From positions 1 to 5,726 of the forward strand of contig DLXW01000262.1 in assembly GCA_003448685.1 (NCBI GenBank): a DNA stretch of 5,726 nucleotides. The letters run 5' to 3'. The stretch's first letter is position 1; each line of letters starts with the position of its first letter. This document shows positions 1-5,726 of this stretch, one piece after another. Position numbers and translations under genes: made by a program. This DNA is from Cyanothece sp. UBA12306. GTDB lineage: Bacteria; Cyanobacteriota; Cyanobacteriia; Cyanobacteriales; Microcystaceae. Below the pieces are notes generated by a model. That model did not search any database. It was not told where the DNA came from and saw only the letters and a list, made by a program, of their open reading frames with translations.

Positions 1-2
1 CA

Positions 3-29
3 CCGCTAACCTGAGTACAGGTGTAGCGG
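3..29. other. Strong stem-loop at left edge, function unknown
   Basis: Bases 3-13 pair with bases 18-29. There are eleven base pairs, one bulged G at 23, and an AGTA loop at 14-17. The pairing is perfect apart from the bulge, and the stem is GC-rich in an AT-rich window. No run of T follows on the + strand (GAGTCCTCTTG comes next), so it is not a classical intrinsic terminator in that direction. The other direction cannot be judged because the flank lies outside the window. It may be the end of an upstream transcript, part of a small RNA, or a leader element of ribF. The structure is seen directly; the role is not known. Confidence 0.55.
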
Positions 30-132
30 GAGTCCTCTTGCGACATTCAAGATAGAAAAAATCTTTTGAGGTGTTTAGATGGGGATTTCTCCCTACATTC
101 TCGTTAAACTATGGAAGAAAGCGATCAAGAGT

Positions 133-140
133 GCGATCGC
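133..140. repeat. HIP1 octamer GCGATCGC
   Basis: Exact copy of the cyanobacterial Highly Iterated Palindrome GCGATCGC, lying just upstream of the chosen ribF start. A half copy, GCGATC, lies at 121-126, so the two could also form a small hairpin. The repeat is a lineage marker with no assigned local function. Confidence 0.85.
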
Positions 141-163
141 CCCTTAGAGAAAATCCCTGGAAC

Positions 164-1132
164 ATGGACAGTAAATCAAGAGTGTGGGTAACCTCATCAA
201 CAACTAATGTATTAACGCCAACGGCGATCGCCTTGGGTAACTTCGATGGCATCCACTTGGGACATCAACAGGTTTTACAGCCAATTTTATCGCCAAAATC
301 CCCCCCTTATCCCACAGTTGTCACCTTTACTCCCCATCCCCAGGAATTTTTCACCGGAGAAACCCGACAATTATTAACCCCCTTATCCGAAAAAATACAG
401 CACTTAGAACGCCTCGGAATTGCCCAATTGGTTCGATTACCCTTTGATCGAGAATTAGCTGCCTTGAGTCCCCAAGCTTTCGTTGCAGACATTTTAATTA
501 AACAACTACAAGTAAAACAAATCAGTGTAGGGGCAGATTTTCGTTTTGGACATAAAAGGGCAGGAACTGCTGAAGATTTACAAGAAATTGCCGCAAATTT
601 TGGGGTATCGGTCCATATTACTTCCCTAGTCCAAGATAAGAGGGGCAAAGGGGGAGAGGGAAAGAGAGGGGTAACTGTTTCTCCTGTACGAATTAGTAGT
701 TCTTTGATTCGTCAATGTTTGGCTGAAGGTAATGTTAGACAAGCCAAACAGATGTTAGGATATGCCTATTCTTTAAGGGGAAAAGTAATTAAAGGACAGC
801 AACTAGGTAGAACCATTGGCTTTCCTACTGCTAACCTGGAAATTCCTTCTGATAAATTACTGCCTTGTTTTGGGGTTTATTGCGTTCTAGTTAAACTCGA
901 AACGGAAGAAAAGCTGCAAGGAGTTATGAATATTGGTTGTCGTCCTACGGTGGAAGGCCAAAAACCTACCATCGAAGTTCATCTATTTAATTGGTCAGGA
1001 GATTTATATCAACAACACCTCACAGTAGAATTAGAAGACTTTTTGCGTCCTGAACAAAAATTTTCTTCCCTTGATCAACTAAAACAACAAATTACTCTAG
1101 ATTGTCAGTTAGCGAAGGAAATTCTCAATTAA
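164..1132 (+). CDS. ribF: Bifunctional riboflavin kinase / FAD synthetase
   Basis: This cytoplasmic enzyme phosphorylates riboflavin to FMN and then adenylylates FMN to FAD. From the ATG at 164 it has 322 residues, close to the usual 300-320 of the family. The N-terminal FMN adenylyltransferase domain shows the nucleotide-binding motif GNFDGIHLGH (about residues 25-34), a TPHP segment, and the second nucleotidyltransferase signature RISSSLIR (176-183). The C-terminal riboflavin kinase domain shows GRTIGFPTAN (215-224), the PTIEVHLFN segment carrying the expected catalytic Glu (near 271), and DFLRPEQKF near the end. The frame is open back to a GTG at 71, but the first 31 residues of that version are Arg-rich and do not resemble the family. 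A GTG at 182 (V-W-V-T-S-S) is a real alternative, since the family N-terminus as I recall it begins about there. No clear Shine-Dalgarno decides between them. An odd Gly/Lys/Arg-rich insertion of about 10 residues (160-169) lies just before RISSSLIR. Function is very secure; the start is less so. Confidence 0.95.
   Translation: MDSKSRVWVTSSTTNVLTPTAIALGNFDGIHLGHQQVLQPILSPKSPPYPTVVTFTPHPQEFFTGETRQLLTPLSEKIQHLERLGIAQLVRLPFDRELAALSPQAFVADILIKQLQVKQISVGADFRFGHKRAGTAEDLQEIAANFGVSVHITSLVQDKRGKGGEGKRGVTVSPVRISSSLIRQCLAEGNVRQAKQMLGYAYSLRGKVIKGQQLGRTIGFPTANLEIPSDKLLPCFGVYCVLVKLETEEKLQGVMNIGCRPTVEGQKPTIEVHLFNWSGDLYQQHLTVELEDFLRPEQKFSSLDQLKQQITLDCQLAKEILN
224..231. repeat. HIP1 octamer GCGATCGC
   Basis: Exact HIP1 palindrome inside ribF, with the frequent flanks G and C (GGCGATCGCC at 223-232). 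It encodes the Ala-Ile-Ala stretch just ahead of the GNFDG motif. Confidence 0.85.
642..671 (+). other. Putative G-quadruplex motif in ribF linker insertion
   Basis: Four G runs lie at 642-645, 650-654, 658-660 and 668-671, separated by loops of 4, 3 and 7 bases. This meets the usual G3+N1-7 four-tract rule. The tract is purine throughout except for one C at 646, and it stands out in an AT-rich gene. It encodes the Gly/Lys/Arg-rich insertion of RibF between the main adenylyltransferase fold and the RISSSLIR motif. The motif match is direct; folding in vivo and any regulatory effect are untested. Confidence 0.5.
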
Positions 1133-1200
1133 TCAAATTACTATGTTAGATTAGAAGCAAAAATTGGGAAAATTAAGACTGAACCCTCGGCAAAAATATT

Positions 1201-2121
1201 ATGAGAGATAGAATTGTCGCCCTCACAGAGAACCTCAGTCGTACTATTGTTGGCAAAGATCAGCCTATTCGCTTAGTCATCGTTGCTCTTCTCAGTGGCG
1301 GACACGCCCTACTCGAAGATGTTCCAGGGGTGGGTAAAACCCTCCTCGCTAAATCTTTAGCCCGTTCTATTAATGGACGTTTTCAAAGGGTTCAATGTAC
1401 CCCTGATTTACTTCCTACTGATGTTACTGGAACCAATATCTGGAACCCTAATAGTCGGGAATTTGAATTTCTTCCTGGACCGGTTTTCGCTAATGTTTTA
1501 TTAGCTGATGAAATTAACCGCGCTACCCCCCGAACCCAGTCAGCTTTACTCGAAGTGATGGAAGAAAAACAGGTAACGGTCGATGGAGAAGCGCGTCGAG
1601 TTCCCCAACCTTTCTTTGTTATTGCGACTCAAAACCCTGTGGAATATCAGGGGACTTTCCCATTGCCTGAAGCTCAAATGGATCGTTTTACCCTGTCTTT
1701 AACTATGGGTTATCCAAGTATGGCTGAGGAATTGCAAATGCTCCAAAAACAGCAACAAAGAGTTAATGTCGATGAGTTAGAACCTTGTATTTCTTTAGAA
1801 GATGTTCAAGAATTACAACGGTTGACCAGTCAAGTCAAAGTAACCCCTACTCTACAACAATACATCGTGGATTTAGTCCGTGCTACCCGTGAAGATGATG
1901 AAATCTCTTTGGGAGTTAGTCCCCGTGGGGCAGTGGCGTTACAAAAAGCAACCCAAGCCGTCGCCTTTTTAGAGGAAAGAGATTATGCTATTCCTGATGA
2001 TGTTAAGTTGGTTGCGCCTAATGTCTTGGCACATCGTTTGATTCCAGCGAGTGGCCGTCAGAGAAAGACAATTGTTGAGAGATTGCTAAGATCAGTTATG
2101 GTAGAATCTATTGCTGCTTAA
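1201..2121 (+). CDS. MoxR-family AAA+ ATPase
   Basis: This is a 306-residue cytoplasmic ATPase of the MoxR branch of AAA+ proteins. Members act as chaperone-like machines that help assemble or activate other protein complexes, often with von Willebrand factor A partners. The P-loop is EDVPGVGKT (residues 39-47, Lys46 and Thr47), where Asp replaces the first Gly of the strict Walker A pattern, a variant I recall as common in this family. Walker B is VLLADEIN (99-106, Asp103 and Glu104). Sensor 1 is IATQNP (141-146), followed by the family-typical PLPEAQMDRF (155-163 region), and sensor 2 is SPRG (240-243, Arg242). The C-terminal lid runs from about 195 to 300. Length is normal for the family. 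The ATG at 1201 gives the expected N-terminus, though no clear Shine-Dalgarno precedes it. No DUF58, vWA or transglutaminase gene, the usual neighbours, lies in the window. Instead a diheme cytochrome gene starts 8 bases after the stop, so the two are probably co-transcribed. The actual client is unknown. Confidence 0.93.
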   Translation: MRDRIVALTENLSRTIVGKDQPIRLVIVALLSGGHALLEDVPGVGKTLLAKSLARSINGRFQRVQCTPDLLPTDVTGTNIWNPNSREFEFLPGPVFANVLLADEINRATPRTQSALLEVMEEKQVTVDGEARRVPQPFFVIATQNPVEYQGTFPLPEAQMDRFTLSLTMGYPSMAEELQMLQKQQQRVNVDELEPCISLEDVQELQRLTSQVKVTPTLQQYIVDLVRATREDDEISLGVSPRGAVALQKATQAVAFLEERDYAIPDDVKLVAPNVLAHRLIPASGRQRKTIVERLLRSVMVESIAA

Positions 2122-2129
2122 TTTAACTG

Positions 2130-2663
2130 ATGTTTAAGTTTTCTGAACTGTCTATTTTTCAGCGATTTAATCCTATTTCTTTAATAGTTATCTTAGCGAT
2201 CGCGGTGTGGTCTATCGTCCTGGGATGGGGCATTAACCAAACCCTAGGGGCGATGGCCGCTTCCCCTAATAATGGTCTTTCGGCTCGTTTTGAGGCAGGT
2301 AAGGAACTTTATAGAGATACCTGTTCTGGTTGTCATATTACTCTTCCACCAGAAGTTTTACCAACAGAAACTTGGCAAGAATTATTAGAAAAACCCAATT
2401 CTCACTATGGAACTTCGGTTCCTAATTTAATTCGTCTGAGTCAATTATTAATTTGGGATTATCTACGCACTTTTTCCCGTACTTTACCAGCAAAAGATGA
2501 TCCTGTTCCCTTTTATGTGCAGCAGTCTCGTTATTTTAAAATTCTCCATCCTCGGGTAGAATTTACTGAATCTGTTACCCACAAAAGTTGTATTCTTTGC
2601 CACCCTGGGGTCAATAATTTTGATTTTCGTTCTTTAACACCTCAATGGGATGATGCACCTTAA
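2130..2663 (+). CDS. Diheme cytochrome c, DHC-like
   Basis: This 177-residue protein has two covalent heme-binding motifs, CSGCH (residues 65-69) and CILCH (154-158), so it should be a c-type cytochrome acting outside the cytoplasmic membrane, in the periplasm or thylakoid lumen. A hydrophobic segment at about 14-33, followed by GAMAAS at 40-45, could be either a signal peptide cleaved near Ala43 or an uncleaved anchor. Between the hemes, W82 with the following HYG (92-94), the IWDYLRTF segment (108-115) and the SRYFKILHPRV segment (133-143) follow the pattern I associate with the Dihaem_cyt_c (DHC) family. On that basis His92 and His140 are inferred as the distal heme ligands. The electron-transfer partner is unknown. 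The gene starts 8 bases after the MoxR ATPase stop, with no separate Shine-Dalgarno evident, which supports translation from a shared message. The heme motifs are certain; the family name is likely but from memory. Confidence 0.88.
   Translation: MFKFSELSIFQRFNPISLIVILAIAVWSIVLGWGINQTLGAMAASPNNGLSARFEAGKELYRDTCSGCHITLPPEVLPTETWQELLEKPNSHYGTSVPNLIRLSQLLIWDYLRTFSRTLPAKDDPVPFYVQQSRYFKILHPRVEFTESVTHKSCILCHPGVNNFDFRSLTPQWDDAP
2196..2203. repeat. HIP1 octamer GCGATCGC
   Basis: Exact HIP1 palindrome inside the part of the cytochrome gene that encodes the hydrophobic N-terminal segment. Confidence 0.85.
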
Positions 2664-2682
2664 CGAAGTCTCCAAGTCATAG

Positions 2683-2703
2683 GGGCTTAATAATATTAAG
2701 CCC
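2683..2703. terminator. Perfect inverted repeat after cytochrome gene; possible terminator
   Basis: GGGCTTAA at 2683-2690 pairs perfectly with TTAAGCCC at 2696-2703 around a 5-base AT loop. It begins 19 bases after the cytochrome stop. A T run (TTGTTTTT, 2713-2720) follows, but only after about 9 bases, so the match to an intrinsic terminator is imperfect. It could end or weaken the moxR-cytochrome transcript, protect its 3' end, or be an operator-like palindrome ahead of recJ. The repeat is seen directly; the role is inferred. Confidence 0.5.
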
Positions 2704-2724
2704 GTACTGAAGTTGTTTTTGAAA

Positions 2725-2743
2725 TGGGGATTTATCCGCCCCA
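2725..2743. other. Small stem-loop in recJ leader
   Basis: TGGGG at 2725-2729 pairs with CCCCA at 2739-2743 around a 9-base loop, about 40 bases ahead of the chosen recJ start. It is short and no T run follows. I found no promoter of normal spacing nearby: TTGAAA at 2719-2724 and TATATG at 2749-2754 are 24 bases apart. A leader structure is possible but weakly supported. Confidence 0.25.
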
Positions 2744-2783
2744 AAAACTATATGTTCCTTTGCTTTTTTTAGATAGCTATAAA

Positions 2784-5108
2784 ATGAATTCTCTACAAAG
2801 TCGATGGCACATTGTTCCCTCTCCATCAGTTCCCCTATGGTTTCTAGAAATAGTTAAAAACTACACTTGTGGATCTAATGGAGAATATGCTGCTCAATTG
2901 TTATGGCAACGAGGTATCCAAGACAAAGATCAATTAATTGCTTTTCTTGATGCTAATGCTTATCATCCTACCAGTCCCTTTGCTTTTGGACAAGAGATAA
3001 AATGGGCAGTCAGTCGTTTAAAAAATGCTTATGAAAAGCAGGAAAAAGTAACAATTTGGGGAGACTTCGATGCTGATGGAATTACAGCAACAAGTGTTCT
3101 TTGGGAGGGACTAGGACAATTCTTTATTCCCCATTTACAATTAAATTATTATATTCCCAATCGTCTGAAGGAGTCCCATGGATTAAATTGTCAGGGAATT
3201 GATAAATTATTTGCATCTGGAACTAATTTAATTGTTACTTGCGACACAGGTAGCACTAATTTAGCTGAAATTGACTATGCTAATCAGTTAGGAATTGATA
3301 TTATTATTACAGATCATCATACTTTACCTGATGATCGTCCCCCAGTAATTTCGATTATTAATCCTCGCTATTTTTCGGATAATCATCCTCTGTTTAATTT
3401 GTCAGGGGTAGCAGTCGCTTATAAATTAGTAGAAGCTTTTTATCAAACTTTACCAGAAATTCCGAGCCAACCCTTAGAAGAATTATTAGATTTAGTTGCT
3501 ATTGGATTAATTGCTGATTTAGTAGAATTAAAAGGAGACTGTCGTTATTTAGCACAAAAAGGAATCGAACAACTAAAAAAAAATCGACAGTTTTCTATTC
3601 GTTCAGGGATTGCACAATTACTGGCATATTGTAAAAAAAGTGGTGATCGTCCTACGGATATTTCCTATGGTATTGGTCCACGAATTAATGCCATTAGTCG
3701 CATCCATGGAGATGCTAATTTTGGGGTTGAATTACTCACAAGTCGGGATCAAGAACGTTGTCAAAAATTAGCTTTAGATACCGAACTAGCTAATACAAGA
3801 CGGAGAGAAATACAACAAAGGGTGATTAAAGATGCCAAAAATAAACTAGATCAAATCGATTTATCAACTACTGGATTCATTGTTTTAGAAGATCCCCAAT
3901 GGCCAAATGGGGTATTAGGATTAGTCGCAGGACAAATTGCTCAAGAATATGGTCGTCCAACTATTTTATTGACAACAGCAGAAACAGAAAATTTAGGCGA
4001 AAATGATATAAAATTAGCTAGGGGTTCAGCTCGTTCTATTAATCAAATTGATTTATATGAATTAGTTGCTTCTCAAAAACATTTACTTCATCGTTTTGGT
4101 GGACATCCTTTTGCAGCAGGGTTAAGTTTAGATGTCAAAAATATTCCTTTATTTAAAGAAAGTATTAATCAAATCCTACGTCAAAAAATAAATGACATTA
4201 GTTTATCGCAAACAATGATTGAGGTAGATTTAGTAGTAAAAGTTGCTGATTTAGGTCAATCTTTGTTTAGAGAATTAAAGCTTTTAGAACCTTGTGGAAT
4301 GGGAAATAAAGTTCCTAAACTTTTGATCAAAAACTGTTGGTTTGATAAGATTTGGAATAATAATTCTAAAGATTTAAGAGGAAATAAAATAAAATCTATT
4401 AGAACAACATTTGAGATATATGATGAGTATTCTGACCAAGGATTTCCTGGAATTTGGTGGGATCATTATCAAGAAGATTTACCCCAAAAACAGCCTCAAG
4501 ATGTTATTGTAGAGTTAGACTATAATTCCTATAATGAACGCTATGAAGTACGCTTAATAGATATTAGAAAACATGGATTAGATGTTGCAATTAATTCAGA
4601 GAATAGTAACTATCCTACTCTATTAGATGGGCGCGATCAAGAAAATCTAAAGCAGATTAACTCTAATTATAAAATATTACAAAACTGTCCAAAAACTTGG
4701 GAGGAACTGCAACAAATTTATCGAAAAAACCAGCAAGAACAAACTAAACTTGTCCTGGCGTATTCTTGTCGAAATCAACTAAATTCTTCTCAAATTTGGC
4801 ATAAATTAGTGGGAATAGCTAAATATCTTAGTCGTACTCAAGAAAAAGTAACTAGACAACAGCTAACCGAAAAATTAGATATCAGCGATCGCATTCTTAA
4901 TTTAGGGTTAGAAACTTTATCTAATTTAGGTTTTACCTTGTATCAAGAACAGGAACAATTACAATTTCAATGGGGAGGAGAAATTTCTGATGATATTCAG
5001 TTACAAATTAATTACTTTCTTGAAGCAATTGAAGAAGAAGAATTTCAGCGTCAATATTTCTACAAAGTTCCTCTTAATATTATTGAACAAAGATTAAGAA
5101 ATTATTAA
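2784..5108 (+). CDS. recJ: Single-stranded-DNA-specific exonuclease RecJ
   Basis: RecJ degrades single-stranded DNA 5' to 3' in recombinational repair, base excision repair and mismatch repair, using divalent metal in the cytoplasm. From the ATG at 2784 the protein has 774 residues. The DHH domain shows GDFDADG (93-99), CDTGS (153-157), TDHH (176-179), GLIADLV (241-247) and GIGPRINA (296-303). The DHHA1 domain ends with FGGHPFAAG (438-446). An OB-like DNA-binding region follows from about 478 to 600, with LLEPCGMGN near 500-508. All metal-binding Asp and His residues I expect are present, so the enzyme should be active. The frame is open to an ATG at 2724, but the 20 extra residues look unrelated and MNSLQSRWHIV is the likelier N-terminus. 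The protein is nearly 200 residues longer than E. coli RecJ (577). The extra C-terminal part (about 635-730) looks helical and winged-helix-like and is typical of cyanobacterial RecJ as I recall. It lies 120 bases from the cytochrome gene and converges with the lipoprotein gene. Confidence 0.95.
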   Translation: MNSLQSRWHIVPSPSVPLWFLEIVKNYTCGSNGEYAAQLLWQRGIQDKDQLIAFLDANAYHPTSPFAFGQEIKWAVSRLKNAYEKQEKVTIWGDFDADGITATSVLWEGLGQFFIPHLQLNYYIPNRLKESHGLNCQGIDKLFASGTNLIVTCDTGSTNLAEIDYANQLGIDIIITDHHTLPDDRPPVISIINPRYFSDNHPLFNLSGVAVAYKLVEAFYQTLPEIPSQPLEELLDLVAIGLIADLVELKGDCRYLAQKGIEQLKKNRQFSIRSGIAQLLAYCKKSGDRPTDISYGIGPRINAISRIHGDANFGVELLTSRDQERCQKLALDTELANTRRREIQQRVIKDAKNKLDQIDLSTTGFIVLEDPQWPNGVLGLVAGQIAQEYGRPTILLTTAETENLGENDIKLARGSARSINQIDLYELVASQKHLLHRFGGHPFAAGLSLDVKNIPLFKESINQILRQKINDISLSQTMIEVDLVVKVADLGQSLFRELKLLEPCGMGNKVPKLLIKNCWFDKIWNNNSKDLRGNKIKSIRTTFEIYDEYSDQGFPGIWWDHYQEDLPQKQPQDVIVELDYNSYNERYEVRLIDIRKHGLDVAINSENSNYPTLLDGRDQENLKQINSNYKILQNCPKTWEELQQIYRKNQQEQTKLVLAYSCRNQLNSSQIWHKLVGIAKYLSRTQEKVTRQQLTEKLDISDRILNLGLETLSNLGFTLYQEQEQLQFQWGGEISDDIQLQINYFLEAIEEEEFQRQYFYKVPLNIIEQRLRNY
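4885..4892. repeat. HIP1 octamer GCGATCGC
   Basis: Exact HIP1 palindrome inside the recJ C-terminal extension, encoding the Ser-Asp-Arg-Ile stretch. It is the only full copy in the AT-rich recJ gene. Confidence 0.85.
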
Positions 5109-5115
5109 TTAAATT

Positions 5116-5130
5116 TTACTATCTTAGTAA
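5116..5130. terminator. Weak AT-rich hairpin between convergent genes
   Basis: TTACTA at 5116-5121 pairs with TAGTAA at 5125-5130 around a 3-base loop. It lies in the 55-base gap between the recJ stop and the lipoprotein stop. The stem has only one G-C pair and no good T run follows on either strand. It may help end one or both converging transcripts, but it would be a poor terminator alone. Confidence 0.25.
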
Positions 5131-5163
5131 TCAGAAAAATATCGACAGTATTTAACAATCTTT

Positions 5164-5580
5164 TTAAGAATTTGATTGACAATAACTATTCATTTCTTCG
5201 CCTAATTCTGGCTCTTTTTTACCTAGTTGCTTAAGTTGTTCCTGCATCACTTTAAGTGTAGAAATATCCTTTTTTTGTAAAGCTGAGACAAATTGTCGGG
5301 TAGTTTGAGCATATCCTTCATAGATCTGGGCAAACCCTAGTTGATATTTAGATAATTGTTCATCAGAGATTTTTAAATCTTTCATACTTTTTGACGCTTC
5401 CTCAAAAGCATCTGCGACTTCTAAAGCTTTTTTTATGTCGGTAGTTTGACGATTACTTTGACTTTCTTTGGCAATTTTCTGGGTAATTAAAATTATTTTT
5501 TGACATTGAAAAATTTTAGTTTCAGCACAACCAAATAAAATAAAGTTAAGTAAAAATACCACAGTAAAAATTTTATTCAT
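5164..5580 (-). CDS. Small predicted lipoprotein, function unknown
   Basis: This 138-residue protein starts at the ATG complementary to 5578-5580. It begins with MNK, a hydrophobic stretch (about residues 4-17) and a lipobox-like LFGC with Cys18, so it is probably exported and lipid-anchored. Phe at the -2 position is not the preferred residue. The mature part is hydrophilic, Lys/Glu/Gln-rich and predicted helical, with no enzyme motif. Two further cysteines, Cys26 near the mature N-terminus (FQCQ) and Cys134 near the C-terminus (SYCQ), could form a disulfide that joins the ends of a helical bundle. The layout resembles a group of small uncharacterised cyanobacterial lipoproteins as I remember them, but I cannot name a family. 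It starts 8 bases after the stop of the coiled-coil gene on the same strand, so the two are likely one operon. No strong Shine-Dalgarno is visible. That this is a real gene is likely; its role is unknown. Confidence 0.75.
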   Translation of the reverse strand: MNKIFTVVFLLNFILFGCAETKIFQCQKIILITQKIAKESQSNRQTTDIKKALEVADAFEEASKSMKDLKISDEQLSKYQLGFAQIYEGYAQTTRQFVSALQKKDISTLKVMQEQLKQLGKKEPELGEEMNSYCQSNS

Positions 5581-5588
5581 GATTTAGT

Positions 5589-5726
5589 TTAAACTTCAAT
5601 ATTTGTTACTAGGGTTTGCAATAAATTAGTTAATTTATTCAGTTGTTCTTGAGATTCAGTTTGACTATCTACTAAAGTTTGTATAGCTTCAGTTAAAGCA
5701 AAAATTTGATAACCTTGCTGTTGAAT
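5589..5726 (-). CDS. C-terminal end of a coiled-coil protein (partial)
   Basis: Reading the - strand from the right edge gives 45 uninterrupted codons ending in TAA at 5591-5589; the start lies outside the window. The visible tail is Gln/Thr/Leu-rich, with hydrophobic residues in regular 4-3 spacing: Ile8, Leu11, Ile15, Leu18, then Leu29, Leu32, Leu36, Leu39 and Ile43, with only Gln22 and Ser25 breaking the series. This is a coiled coil of about five heptads. Codon use and AT-richness match the neighbouring lipoprotein gene, which starts 8 bases downstream. The function cannot be told from this fragment. Confidence 0.7.
   Translation of the reverse strand: MQQQGYQIFALTEAIQTLVDSQTESQEQLNKLTNLLQTLVTNIEV

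Noticed and set aside
71..163. N-terminal extension of RibF from the GTG at 71
   Set aside because: The 31 extra residues are Arg-rich, unlike the family N-terminus, and would make the protein longer than usual. The ATG at 164 or the GTG at 182 fits better.
300..341. C-rich runs early in ribF as a - strand G-quadruplex
   Set aside because: The gap between the second and third C runs (311-313 and 332-335) is far longer than the allowed loop, and the codons give the expected family sequence (VVTFTPHPQEF).
307..648. 113-codon open frame on the - strand inside ribF
   Set aside because: It lies wholly within the well-supported ribF gene. Its translation is Lys/Ser/Cys-rich with no recognisable motif, as expected of a shadow frame.
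1133..1200. Possible promoter or terminator between ribF and the MoxR gene
   Set aside because: The 68-base gap has no stable hairpin with a T run and no well-spaced -35/-10 pair, so nothing is annotated there.
2719..2754. Possible recJ promoter (TTGAAA and TATATG)
   Set aside because: The two boxes are 24 bases apart, too far for a sigma-70 type promoter, and no other pair with normal spacing was convincing.
2724..2783. N-terminal extension of RecJ from the ATG at 2724
   Set aside because: The 20 residues do not look like the start of RecJ and overlap the small leader stem-loop. The ATG at 2784 gives a more typical N-terminus.

Overview
The window looks like ordinary chromosomal DNA from a cyanobacterium. 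It is AT-rich and carries four copies of the octamer GCGATCGC, the cyanobacterial HIP1 palindrome. Its proteins (RibF, a MoxR-type ATPase, a small diheme cytochrome and a long RecJ) have a cyanobacterial character. The low GC content and the style of the RecJ and RibF sequences recall unicellular Crocosphaera/Cyanothece-like lineages, but that finer placement is inference.

Layout: bases 1-163 are a leader with a strong hairpin at its left edge and no supported gene. Four genes follow on the + strand. The first is ribF, the bifunctional riboflavin kinase/FAD synthetase (164-1132). The second is a MoxR-family AAA+ ATPase (1201-2121). The third is a membrane-anchored or secreted diheme cytochrome c of the DHC type (2130-2663), whose start lies 8 bases after the ATPase stop. 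The fourth is recJ, the single-strand-specific 5'-3' exonuclease with a cyanobacterial C-terminal extension (2784-5108). A perfect inverted repeat (2683-2703) lies between the cytochrome gene and recJ.

On the - strand, converging on recJ, are a small predicted lipoprotein of unknown function (5164-5580) and, just upstream of it, the last 45 codons of a coiled-coil protein that runs off the right edge (5589-5726). The 8-base gap between them suggests one transcript.

No shared pathway links all the genes: flavin cofactor synthesis, chaperone-like ATPase activity, electron transfer and DNA repair sit side by side. The only tight pairs are MoxR with the diheme cytochrome and the coiled-coil protein with the lipoprotein. 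I see no mobile element, CRISPR array, tRNA or rRNA, and no clear new defence or biosynthetic system. The most notable non-gene signals are a G-quadruplex-type purine tract inserted in frame in the RibF domain linker and the hairpin at the left edge.
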